Positions 50,939-58,442 of a stretch of 64,000 nucleotides of DNA are shown here, piece by piece (position 1 is the first letter of the stretch; every line of letters starts with the position of its first letter). The notes beneath the pieces are model-generated. The model made no database searches, was not told where the DNA came from, and worked only from the letters and a program-made list of their open reading frames with translations. Where the stretch lies: NCBI GenBank assembly GCA_964501275.1, contig CAZCSP010000015.1, forward strand, positions 19,194 to 83,193, read 5' to 3'. A program made the translations under genes and the position numbers. This DNA comes from 55-13 sp964501275 (GTDB taxonomy: Bacteria; Armatimonadota; Fimbriimonadia; Fimbriimonadales; Fimbriimonadaceae).

Positions 50939-51409
50939 ATGTCCCAGGATAACGACCAAAAAACCTACGCCTACAACAAGCTTCGCGAGACCATGATTGT
51001 CGCGGAATCTACGCGGCGGTCGATGCAGGGGAATCGGGGGGTGGGGACTGGGCCGGAGGAGGCTTTTCGTCATGCGCTTTGGCAAGCGGGGTTGCGGGGG
51101 TATCGGAAGAATGTGAAGGGGTTGCCGGGGAAGCCGGATGTGGTGTTTGGGAAGGCCAAGCTGGCGATCTTCGTCCATGGCTGCTATTGGCACCAGTGCC
51201 CCCACTGCCAACGAAACCGGACTCCCAAAACCAACGCCGCGTATTGGAGCGCGAAGTTTGAAGCGAACCAGGAGCGGGATGGGCGGAACGTGGCGGCTTT
51301 GGAGGAGTTGGGGTACCGGGTGTTGGTGGTTTGGGAGTGCGAGGTGAAGCAGGGGTTGGAGACGGTGGTGGAGCGGGTCGTGGGAATGCTGGATTGTTTG
51401 AGTGCTTGA
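50939..51409 (+). CDS. Very-short-patch-repair (Vsr-like) endonuclease
   Basis: A 156-residue protein with the Vsr/PD-(D/E)xK fold: RRSMQGNRGVGTGPEEAFRHALWQAGLRGYRKN, LPGKPDVVFGKAKLAIFVHGCYWHQCPHC (catalytic Asp and the V-H-G-C-x-W-H motif), and VLVVWECEV. Vsr nicks T:G mismatches left by Dcm methylation, but no cytosine methylase gene is nearby, so it may work with a distant methylase or be a remnant. GGAG lies before ATG 50939. Long G-runs set its codon choice apart from neighbours. Confidence 0.88.
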   Translation: MSQDNDQKTYAYNKLRETMIVAESTRRSMQGNRGVGTGPEEAFRHALWQAGLRGYRKNVKGLPGKPDVVFGKAKLAIFVHGCYWHQCPHCQRNRTPKTNAAYWSAKFEANQERDGRNVAALEELGYRVLVVWECEVKQGLETVVERVVGMLDCLSA

Positions 51410-51743
51410 TTGCTGGATTGCTTGGAAATCGGAATCCGGAAGTCGGAAATCGGAGGGGGCTCTTACAAAACTTCATCCACGGCTTCAAGCGTATGCTCGC
51501 AAGTCTATGAGTCGAGCCGCAAGGGGGACGCAGAAGGTTTGCCCGACTCCCGCATTGGAAGAAACCACAACGACACAGGGGCGCAACGAAGCTAGCTCTC
51601 TCGCCACTCAGTGAAACAGGGCCGCTTCCTACTACAAACAAACGGCTGACGTTCTCCACCCCCCGGCCCCCTCCTCATTCCGTCGCGATGCAGGCAAGTG
51701 GAATGGACCATTCTGATTCCGCGCGGAACGAGGAGGGGGAGGG
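51410..51743. other. Repeat-bearing gap, no gene seen
   Basis: 334 bases between the convergent Vsr-like gene and ispH. It starts with short direct repeats (TGATTGCTGGATTGCTTGG and GGAATCCGGAAGTCGGAAATC) and ends with a D palindrome at 51667-51739: CCCCCTCCTCATTCCG with CGGAACGAGGAGGGGG, one mismatch, reaching to five bases from the ispH stop codon. I see no open frame with real gene features. Confidence 0.6.
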
Positions 51744-52688
51744 CTACTTCGACATCGCCAACTGGATGAGGTCTCGGGAGGGTTTGAAAGTGACATCCTC
51801 TCTCACGGCCTCTACCACCTCAACCGGGACGCCGGATTGGCCTTCTAACAGGGCGCCGATGATGTCTTCTACCAGCCTCTCGGGGGTGGAGGCGCCGGAG
51901 GTGATGCCTACGACCGGGTAGTCGGTGCGCCAGGCGGGGAGGACCTGCTCGGGAGAGATGACGAGGTGGGCTTCTGCGCCCAGGGTCTCGGCGACCTCGC
52001 GCAGGCGGTTGGAGTTGGAAGAGGTGACGGACCCGACGACCAGGACCAAGTCGCATTTGGGGGCCATCTGGCGGATAGCGGCTTGGCGGTTGGTGGTGGC
52101 GTAGCAGATGTCCTCTTTGGGCGGGGTCTGGAGGTGGGGGAATCGGCGCTTCAGCACGTCCATCGTGGCGCGGACCTCGTCCACGCTAAGGGTGGTCTGG
52201 GTGAGGACGGCGAGCTTTTCGTAGTGGGGAATCTCCAGCCGCTCGGCATCCTCAGGGGTCTCGACCAGAACCATGCGATCGGGAGCCTCGCCCATCGTGC
52301 CCTCGGCCTCCACATGGCCGTCGTGGCCGATGTAGATCATGAAGTAGTCCTTGGCGGCGAAGTGCTTGGCCTCGTTGTGGACCTTGGTTACCAGAGGGCA
52401 GGTGGCGTCGATGATGGTGAGGCCGCGCTCCCTGGACTCCTGCCGAACCTTGGGGGAGACGCCGTGGGCGGAGTAGACGACCACCGCACCATTGGGGATG
52501 TCGGAGATGTCCTCCACAAAAACCACGCCCCGCTCCTCAAATGAGCGCACTACCCACTCGTTGTGGACGATGGCATGGCGGACGTAGATGGGCGCGCCAT
52601 GGATTTTGAGGGCCAAGTCCACCACCTCGATGGCATAGGCAACCCCCGCACAGAATCCCCGCGGCGCGGCAAGCAAAATTTGCTTCAC
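51744..52688 (-). CDS. ispH: 4-hydroxy-3-methylbut-2-enyl diphosphate reductase
   Basis: A 314-residue [4Fe-4S] enzyme, last step of the MEP isoprenoid pathway making IPP and DMAPP. The three cluster Cys are C13 (AAPRGFCAGV), C97 (DATCPLVTKVH) and C195 (EDICYATTNRQAA). Other family marks: VHNEWVVRSF, YSAHGVSPKVR, IYIGHDGHVEAEG and TSGASTPERLVEDII. The GTG start follows TAAAAT by five bases. Supplies substrate for UppS, also in this window. Confidence 0.96.
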   Translation of the reverse strand: MKQILLAAPRGFCAGVAYAIEVVDLALKIHGAPIYVRHAIVHNEWVVRSFEERGVVFVEDISDIPNGAVVVYSAHGVSPKVRQESRERGLTIIDATCPLVTKVHNEAKHFAAKDYFMIYIGHDGHVEAEGTMGEAPDRMVLVETPEDAERLEIPHYEKLAVLTQTTLSVDEVRATMDVLKRRFPHLQTPPKEDICYATTNRQAAIRQMAPKCDLVLVVGSVTSSNSNRLREVAETLGAEAHLVISPEQVLPAWRTDYPVVGITSGASTPERLVEDIIGALLEGQSGVPVEVVEAVREDVTFKPSRDLIQLAMSK

Positions 52689-52693
52689 AGTTT

Positions 52694-52699
52694 ATTTTA
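52694..52699 (-). promoter_or_regulatory. -10 box TAAAAT, leaderless ispH start
   Basis: TAAAAT on the minus strand, five bases before GTG 52688. Confidence 0.6.
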
Positions 52700-52940
52700 C
52701 TTGGGGGCGGGGTTGGGGGTTTGGGATCGGACTTATCTGACGAATCTGACAAATCTTGACTGATAGGGCAGATAAGACTGATCGGACAGATAGGGCTTAT
52801 TCCCGGCAAATGGGGGAAAGGGAGCAACAGCCCCAATGCATCCGCCGCCTACAGATTTTTGCCTCCTACAAGTTCAAACCCCTCTATCCCCCGGCCCCTT
52901 TCTCCCCAACCTTTGGGGAGAAAGGGGAGCTTGAGTGCAA
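52700..52940. repeat. B, G and D repeats between ispH and the esterase
   Basis: An A-type GGGGTTGGGGGTTTGGGATC, a long B block at 52727-52798 (GGACTTATCTGACGAATCTG and ACTGATAGGGCAGATAAGAC), then AATGCATCCGCCGCCTACAG (G motif, also at 62508 and 63880) and a D palindrome: CCCCTTTCTCCCCAA (52895-52909) with TTGGGGAGAAAGGGG (52913-52927), perfect 15-bp stem. Confidence 0.8.
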
Positions 52941-52941
52941 G

Positions 52942-52947
52942 TATCCT
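52942..52947 (+). promoter_or_regulatory. -10 box TATCCT, leaderless start
   Basis: TATCCT ends six bases before ATG 52954. Confidence 0.45.
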
Positions 52948-52953
52948 GTTCAC

Positions 52954-54603
52954 ATGGACCATGCGGTTTTGAATAAGATGTTAGAGGCTCGGGTGAAGGA
53001 CTTGGCGGATCGTCGAGCGCCTCGTTCGGCTCACGACCATCAGGAGCAGATCGAGGAGCAACGGGTTCTTCTGGCGAAGGCTCTAGGCCTCTACCCCGCC
53101 CCGCCCAAGACCGACTTGAAGGCTCAGGTGACGGGGACGATCGAGCGGGATGGCTATCGCATTGAGAAACTCCGCTACGAGTCGCGGCCCGGCTTCTTGG
53201 TCACCGCCCACCTTTACCTGCCTGCCAAAGAGGGCAAGCATCCGCTGATCCTGAGTCCGCATGGGCACTGGGAGTTCAAGAAGTGTACGCCCGTGGTCCA
53301 GGCGCGGGGGATTGGGTTGGCGTTGCTGGGCTTTGCCTGCCTGATCGTGGATTCGCCGGGCTATAGCTGGGACAACAACGACCAGAACGAGCGGAAGGGG
53401 ATGGGGACCCACGACGACCCCTGGCTCTCGATGGGTGCGCCGGTGCAGGGGCAGTATGTTTGGGACCTCGTGCGGGGTCTGGACTACTGCGAGACTCGTC
53501 CCGAGATCGACCTGTCCAAAGTCGGGCTGACCGGGGCGAGCGGGGGCGGGACGGCGACGATGCTGGCCTTCGCCTTCGAGGAGCGAATCCATGCGGCGGC
53601 CCCGGTTTGTGCGGCAACTAGCATGGAGATCATGCCCCACAACGGCTGCTTCTGCAACCACCTGTCGGGCCTGATGGAGGTCGGGGACCGGAGCGACATC
53701 ATGGCGATTCGGGCGCCTGCGCCTATCTGCCTGATCGGCGCCTCGGAAGACCCCGAGTTCCCGCTGGAAGGACACCAGAAGTCGTATGAGAAGCTCCGGG
53801 CCATCTATGGGCGATACAAGGCGGAGGACAAGGTGCGGATGGAGATCGTGGAAGGCAAGCACGACTACAACCGCCGGATGCGCGAGGCGATGTACGCCTT
53901 CTTTGCCGAGCACCTGAAAGGGGAGCCTCGGCGGGGCCACATCGCCGAGCCCCGCCCCTTGACCGATGGCGGGACCAACCCGTTTGAGGCTGGAACCGAG
54001 AAGCATGACAACCCGGAACTGATGGTCACGTCCCCGGACCAACGGGAGACGCGGACTTTCCGACAGCTATTGGAGCAAAACCTGGCGGAGCCCTATCCTT
54101 CGGAGTTTGAGGCAGAAAAGCGGCTGGCTCCTTGGATCAAGTATGGGCACCTGAATCTGAAAGTAGCCTCGCCCGACCTGATCCTCGCCGACCCGGACAC
54201 CATGCCCGCCAGCGACCACACTATCCACCTACATCCAGGCGAGTTGGATATTCGACTATTGATCTACCTAGGCCTGAGTCGGGCAGAGTTTGTGGCGCAG
54301 GTACTGCATCTACATCTGCCAGGCAAGCCGGAGGGTTGGGAAGCGAATGCGCTTGGGGCCGATGCGATTACTTCCATGATTGCTTCGGTGAAGCATCTGG
54401 TGGGTGGAGAAGGCCCAGAACCGATCCGTCATGTGCGGGCGGTGGGCAAATTCAGCAGTATGGTGGCGCGGCATTTGAAGCAATTGAGAGCGGACTTGGA
54501 GGTTCAAACTAGTTACAATCCTGAGTCTTGGAAGGAACTTTATGAGACACAGGAACCGGCCTTGCTTCAGCCGGGATCTAGATATATGAAGTGGCCCTTT
54601 TAG
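52954..54603 (+). CDS. Alpha/beta hydrolase, acetyl-xylan-esterase-like, with extra C-terminal region
   Basis: A 549-residue cytoplasmic hydrolase. Residues about 55-330 form the alpha/beta fold: GFLVTAHLYLPAKEGKHPLILSPHGHW, LIVDSPGYSWDNNDQNERKG, nucleophile elbow GLTGASGGGTATMLAF, and a late EGKHDYNRRMREAMYAFF with the likely catalytic His. About 200 further residues (LIYLGLSRAEFVAQVLHLHL, IRHVRAVGKFSSMVARHLK) look like a degenerate second hydrolase domain. Substrate unknown. The frame is open upstream through repeats, but the -10 box and composition favour this ATG. Its TAG stop is part of the first REP. Confidence 0.85.
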   Translation: MDHAVLNKMLEARVKDLADRRAPRSAHDHQEQIEEQRVLLAKALGLYPAPPKTDLKAQVTGTIERDGYRIEKLRYESRPGFLVTAHLYLPAKEGKHPLILSPHGHWEFKKCTPVVQARGIGLALLGFACLIVDSPGYSWDNNDQNERKGMGTHDDPWLSMGAPVQGQYVWDLVRGLDYCETRPEIDLSKVGLTGASGGGTATMLAFAFEERIHAAAPVCAATSMEIMPHNGCFCNHLSGLMEVGDRSDIMAIRAPAPICLIGASEDPEFPLEGHQKSYEKLRAIYGRYKAEDKVRMEIVEGKHDYNRRMREAMYAFFAEHLKGEPRRGHIAEPRPLTDGGTNPFEAGTEKHDNPELMVTSPDQRETRTFRQLLEQNLAEPYPSEFEAEKRLAPWIKYGHLNLKVASPDLILADPDTMPASDHTIHLHPGELDIRLLIYLGLSRAEFVAQVLHLHLPGKPEGWEANALGADAITSMIASVKHLVGGEGPEPIRHVRAVGKFSSMVARHLKQLRADLEVQTSYNPESWKELYETQEPALLQPGSRYMKWPF

Positions 54604-54716
54604 AGTGCGGCAATTTATTGCCGCTTTCGTCCAAGCGATTTATCGCGCCTCTAATATGAAGCCTGTATAGAGTGCGGCAATTTATTGCCGCTTTCCCCAA
54701 GCGATTCATCGCGCCA
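54601..54716. repeat. Two REP copies upstream of the RAYT gene (inverted orientation)
   Basis: TAGAGTGCGGCAATTTATTG at 54601 and TAGAGTGCGGCAATTTATTG at 54668 each start a REP made of two hairpins, GCGGCAAT-TT-ATTGCCGC and GCGATT(T/C)ATCGC, about 67 bases apart. They face the opposite way from the copies downstream of the transposase. Confidence 0.88.
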
Positions 54717-54756
54717 AAAGAAGGAATCACTCGGACATACGTCGAAACAAACTTGT

Positions 54757-55287
54757 ATGCGCGGCTGGCCTCATGCACCATCCAGGGCAGTTCAGGGACC
54801 TGGAACCTACTTCATCACTGCGGGCACCTATGAGAAAGAGCACATCTTCCGTGATCCCGCCGACTTGGATTTTCTGCACGACCACGTTCTAAGCATTGCG
54901 GAGAAGCAAGGATGGCTCCTCGCGGCTTGGGCCTTCTTTAGCAACCACTATCACCTCGTCGGACGCGCTCCTGAAACGGAGAATCCTGTGTTCCTCTTTC
55001 AGAAGGCTTGCCATGGTGCGGTTGGGGTGGAGATGAATAGACGACACCAGACTCCGGGGCGGAAGGTGATGTTCTCGTACCGGCAAACGTTGCTCACCTA
55101 CGAGAAGTCCTATTTGGCAAGGCTGAACTACGTGATTCGCAATCCGGTCAAGCATGGCTTGACCCAAGATCCAAGGACTTACCGCTGGTGCTCGGCCAAG
55201 TGGTTTGAAGACAATGCGGATCGGGCCTGGTTTGAGACGGTTTCGTCGTTTCCGATCGATAGGGTCAACGTGGAGGATGATTTTTGA
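54757..55287 (+). CDS. REP-associated tyrosine transposase (RAYT, Y1/HUH family)
   Basis: A 176-residue IS200/IS605-like single-domain transposase. GTYFITAGTYEKEHIF is the first strand; WAFFSNHYHLVGR carries the HUH pair (H64, H66); FQKACHGAVGVEMNRRH is the typical DNA-contact segment; LNYVIRNPVKHGL has the catalytic Tyr125, followed by YRWCSAKWF. RAYTs cut and join one strand of REP hairpins. The start ATG 54757 is used; upstream frame is REP sequence. Its final codons (VEDDF, stop) belong to the repeat unit that is amplified downstream. Confidence 0.93.
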   Translation: MRGWPHAPSRAVQGPGTYFITAGTYEKEHIFRDPADLDFLHDHVLSIAEKQGWLLAAWAFFSNHYHLVGRAPETENPVFLFQKACHGAVGVEMNRRHQTPGRKVMFSYRQTLLTYEKSYLARLNYVIRNPVKHGLTQDPRTYRWCSAKWFEDNADRAWFETVSSFPIDRVNVEDDF

Positions 55288-56010
55288 GTCCGGTTTGGTT
55301 GCTATAGGCGCGATGAATCGCTTGGGGAAAGCGGCAATGAATTGCCGCACTCTATAAAGCCGCATTCATGTGGAGGATGATTTTTGAGGCCGGACTGGTC
55401 GCTCTTGGCGCGATGAATCGCTTGGAGAAAGCGGCAATGAATTGCCGCACTCTATAAAGCCGCATTCATGTGGAGGATGATTTTTGAGGCCGGACTGGTC
55501 GCTCTTGGCGCGATGAATCGCTTGGAGAAAGCGGCAATGAATTGCCGCACTCTATAAAGCCGCGTTCATGTGGAAGACGGTTGTGAAGCACGGGCTGGTG
55601 GCTACTGGCGCGATGAATCGCTTGGAGAAAGCGGCAATGAATTGCCGCACTCTATAGAGCCGCATTCATGTGGAAGACGGTTGTGAAGNNNNNNNNNNNN
55701 NNNNNNNNNNNNNNNNNNNNNNNNNNNNNNNNNNNNNNNNNNNNNNNNNNNNNNNNNNNNNNNNNNNNNNNNNNNNNNNNNNNNNNNNGCAATGAATTGC
55801 CGCACTCTATAGAGCCGCATTCATGTGGAAGACGGTTGTGAAGCACGGGCTGGTGGCTACTGGCGCGATGAATCGCTTGGAGAAAGCGGCAATGAATTGC
55901 CGCACTCTATAGAGCCGCATTCATGTGGAAGACGGTTGTGAAGTCCGGGTTGGTTGCTGCTGGCGCGATAAATCGCTGGGGGAAAGCGGCAATGAATTGC
56001 CGCACTCTAT
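55288..56010. repeat. Tandem array of 100-bp units, each with one REP
   Basis: The REP core GCGGCAATGAATTGCCGC begins at 55331, 55431, 55531, 55631, then after the gap at about 55786, 55886 and 55986: a strict 100-bp period. Units near the gene carry GTGGAGGATGATTTTTGA, a copy of the transposase's last codons; later units have the diverged GTGGAAGACGGTTGTGAAG. Confidence 0.92.
55689..55788. other. Assembly gap (100 N)
   Basis: Exactly 100 N, the customary placeholder for a scaffold gap of unknown size, inside the tandem array. The repeat phase after the gap is shifted by 55 bases, so the true missing length is not 100. Confidence 0.95.
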
Positions 56011-57305
56011 AGGGGTCTCAGCAAGGCTAAGACATATCCAACCCTTTGTTGCGCCGTGGGCTCGGGGAGGAGGGTGATTTGGTAGGGGGTGGGGGACTCG
56101 CCTTCGCCGATTCGGCCTTGGAATCGCACGGTTTCTAGGTCGGCAAAGGCGCGTTGGAAACCATCGGCCCAGGTTTGGTAGGGGAAGAGGAGTTTCTCCA
56201 GGTCTTCCCCGACCAGGCCCATCAGCTTCTCCCTCTCCGGGATCTTGGCATCCACGATCGACATCTGCCGGTCGAACCGCAGGTAGCCCAGGTCGGCTTC
56301 ATGAAGGGTGGTCTCATAGATGTCGCGCATCATCGACGTCGCTTGTTCCAAAGCCTTGCTTCGGCTGATGTCGGTGAGAATGGCGGCGTGGCCTTGGAGG
56401 TCGCCTTCCAAATCGAAAATCGGGGCGACGTCGACATAGGCCCAGAGGTGGACGCCGTCTTTTCGCTTGAATTTGAAGGTGAATTGGGTACGGGTGCCGC
56501 CAATGGGGCCGGTGGCGATGAGTTCTCGCAGGAGCTGGCGCGACTCGTCGTCCAGGAAGGTGGTCTCGTCGTTGCTCAGGATGTCCTCTACCGAGCAGGC
56601 GAACATGTCGGCGAGGCGCTGGTTGGCGAAGAGGGTGCGATGCTGGGTGTCCACCAGCCATACGCCTTGAGAGGAGTTCTCCAGCAGGCGGCGGTAGTTC
56701 TCCTCAGATTGCTCCAGCGACTTCTGCGCCCGGACCCGCTCGGTGACGTCTACCCCGATGGACCAAGACGCCCAACCTTGGACTGGGGCCTCTTTGGCAC
56801 GTGAGGACATGGCGATGACCCGCTTGGCGCCGTCGGTGCAAGTGACTTCAATCTCCTGGTCTCGGTACGCGCCCTGAATCTCGCGGAACCGGCCCATGAT
56901 GTAGGCGCGATAGTCGTCGTCGGGTAGCCCTTGCTCGGTCGCTGCGCCACTGTAGAAGTCCTCGGCAGTGTAGCCGGTCAGACGTTCCCACTCGCGGTTG
57001 ACGACGATTATATTTAACTCTTCATCGTAGGCCGTGAACATAACCGGCATGTTCTCGACGAAGGTGCGTAGACGTTTTTCGGACTCGTTAACGGCGTCGA
57101 AGGCGGAGTGGAGAGCCTTGGCAAGGACCTCCGTGCGGCTGGCGGCGCCCAGCTTGGCGCGCATCCGATCCCAATAGGTTCTGACTGTTTTCTGTCCAAT
57201 GTCGAGCCGCAGAGCGATCTCTTTGTCGGTCAGCCCTTCCCCAGCGAGGAAGAGGACCTCCTTTTCACGCTCCGACAGCCCGACTTCCACGTCGGGTTCG
57301 TTCAT
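56007..57305 (-). CDS. LuxR-type HTH regulator with PAS sensor domains
   Basis: A 432-residue protein. Residues 1-65 are a LuxR/GerE helix-turn-helix (LSEREKEVLFLAGEGLTDKEIALRLDIGQKTVRTYWDRMRAKLG). Then PAS 1 (about 80-190, FVENMPVMFTAYDEELNIIVVNREWERLTGY), PAS 2 with PAC (about 205-325, ENSSQGVWLVDTQHRTLFANQRLADMF) and a third, weaker PAS-like region to the end. HTH before PAS is the reverse of the usual order. No kinase domain, so it is a one-component sensor. GGGGAG precedes the ATG and GATAAT lies about 20 bases upstream. Its TAG stop lies in the last REP. Confidence 0.88.
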   Translation of the reverse strand: MNEPDVEVGLSEREKEVLFLAGEGLTDKEIALRLDIGQKTVRTYWDRMRAKLGAASRTEVLAKALHSAFDAVNESEKRLRTFVENMPVMFTAYDEELNIIVVNREWERLTGYTAEDFYSGAATEQGLPDDDYRAYIMGRFREIQGAYRDQEIEVTCTDGAKRVIAMSSRAKEAPVQGWASWSIGVDVTERVRAQKSLEQSEENYRRLLENSSQGVWLVDTQHRTLFANQRLADMFACSVEDILSNDETTFLDDESRQLLRELIATGPIGGTRTQFTFKFKRKDGVHLWAYVDVAPIFDLEGDLQGHAAILTDISRSKALEQATSMMRDIYETTLHEADLGYLRFDRQMSIVDAKIPEREKLMGLVGEDLEKLLFPYQTWADGFQRAFADLETVRFQGRIGEGESPTPYQITLLPEPTAQQRVGYVLALLRPL

Positions 57306-57323
57306 ATTTGCTCCCCGCGACCA

Positions 57324-58442
57324 TTATCCATGAATTGCCTGATAGACCGCATCGTGGAATTGGGCTCGCCAGGGGATGAGTTTGTTGTTTTCACTGGTTG
57401 GATGGACGCGGTTGGCGAGGAGGACGGCGAAGGTTTCGTTCTCAAAATCTCCCCACACGCTGGTGCCGGTGTAGCCGGTGTGGCCGAAGCTTTTGGCGGA
57501 TAACTTGGCTCCCGCGCTGGCCCGGTTCCCGGCGTTGGTATCCCAGCCCAGGCCGCGACTGCTGCGCTCGGTTTGCCGTCGAGTGAAGAGGTCGATGGTT
57601 TCGGGCTTCACCAGGCCGTCTCCTTTTTTCAACATCATCTGCATAAACTTGGACAGATCATCCAATTTAGAGAACAACCCTGCATGGCCCGCAACCCCGG
57701 CCAATACCATGGCGTTCGGATCATGGACTTCACCCTTGACCCAACTGGAGCCATCGGGCTGTTTTTCCAATTGCCGAACCGTCTCGGTGTCCCGACCCCG
57801 AAGCCGGCGGAGTTCCAGTCGCCAGGGCTCGATGGCGTCCGTGGGGGCACAGCGTTCGCGAACCTGATCGACCGGGGCGTAGAGGGTGGTCCCCATGCCC
57901 AAGGGCTCGAAGACTCTCTCATTTAAGAAGGCGGTGAAGGTGCGGCCGCTGAGGGTTTCGATCAGCTTTCCAAACGTAATCATGCCCAGATCGCTGTAAA
58001 CCATCTTCTCGCCGATAGGCTGGGCGAGCTTCTCGGCATAGATCGCGGCGATGAGCTCTTCGGGCGTCTTGCAGGTGCGTTGGTAGGCGCGGAAGGCGAC
58101 AAGGCCGGAGTCGTGGAGGAGGAGATTGCGGACGGTGACCTTCTCTTTCCCGTTCTGGGCGAACTCCGGGATGATCTCGGCGACGGGCTGGTCGAAGTCG
58201 AGCCTGCCCTGGTCCAAGAGAAGCATGGCCCCGGTGGTGGTGCCGACCACTTTGCTCACCGAGGCCAGGTCCCAAATGGTCTCCTCGGTGGCAGGGAGGG
58301 ACTCAGGGCAGTAGGTATGACGCCCCTGGGCGCGCCGATGCACCACCTTGCCCTTGTGCCCGACCCCATAGGCCGCGCCAGGGAAGACGCCTTCTTTGAT
58401 GGCGGCGGCAACGAGTTCGTCGACGGGTTTGAAGTTCATCAT
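57324..58442 (-). CDS. Serine hydrolase, beta-lactamase/penicillin-binding family
   Basis: A 372-residue serine hydrolase of the class C beta-lactamase fold without signal peptide. SxxK motif S61-V-S-K64 (LASVSKVVGTT), Tyr motif Y149 (MVYSDLGMITFGKL) and the third motif HTGYTG. It overlaps the upstream permease gene by ATGA, with GGAGG before the start. Because the partner is AmpG-like, an anhydromuropeptide or muramic-acid peptidase or esterase role is plausible (inference); the family also includes esterases and D-aminopeptidases. Confidence 0.88.
   Translation of the reverse strand: MMNFKPVDELVAAAIKEGVFPGAAYGVGHKGKVVHRRAQGRHTYCPESLPATEETIWDLASVSKVVGTTTGAMLLLDQGRLDFDQPVAEIIPEFAQNGKEKVTVRNLLLHDSGLVAFRAYQRTCKTPEELIAAIYAEKLAQPIGEKMVYSDLGMITFGKLIETLSGRTFTAFLNERVFEPLGMGTTLYAPVDQVRERCAPTDAIEPWRLELRRLRGRDTETVRQLEKQPDGSSWVKGEVHDPNAMVLAGVAGHAGLFSKLDDLSKFMQMMLKKGDGLVKPETIDLFTRRQTERSSRGLGWDTNAGNRASAGAKLSAKSFGHTGYTGTSVWGDFENETFAVLLANRVHPTSENNKLIPWRAQFHDAVYQAIHG

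Larger units (their letters stand above)
54601..56010. mobile_element. REPtron: RAYT gene flanked by inverted REPs and a tandem REP array
   Basis: Two REPs on the left, the transposase gene, and seven visible REPs on the right in opposite orientation with a 100-bp period. Left boundary coincides with the stop codon of the hydrolase, right boundary with the stop codon of the PAS regulator. Contains a 100-N gap. The organisation matches known REP/RAYT systems, in which a domesticated single-strand transposase spreads REP palindromes. Confidence 0.85.

Noticed and set aside
55288..56010. CRISPR array
   Set aside because: Repeats are 100-bp units that are similar throughout, with internal REP hairpins and no short repeats alternating with unique spacers; no cas genes nearby.
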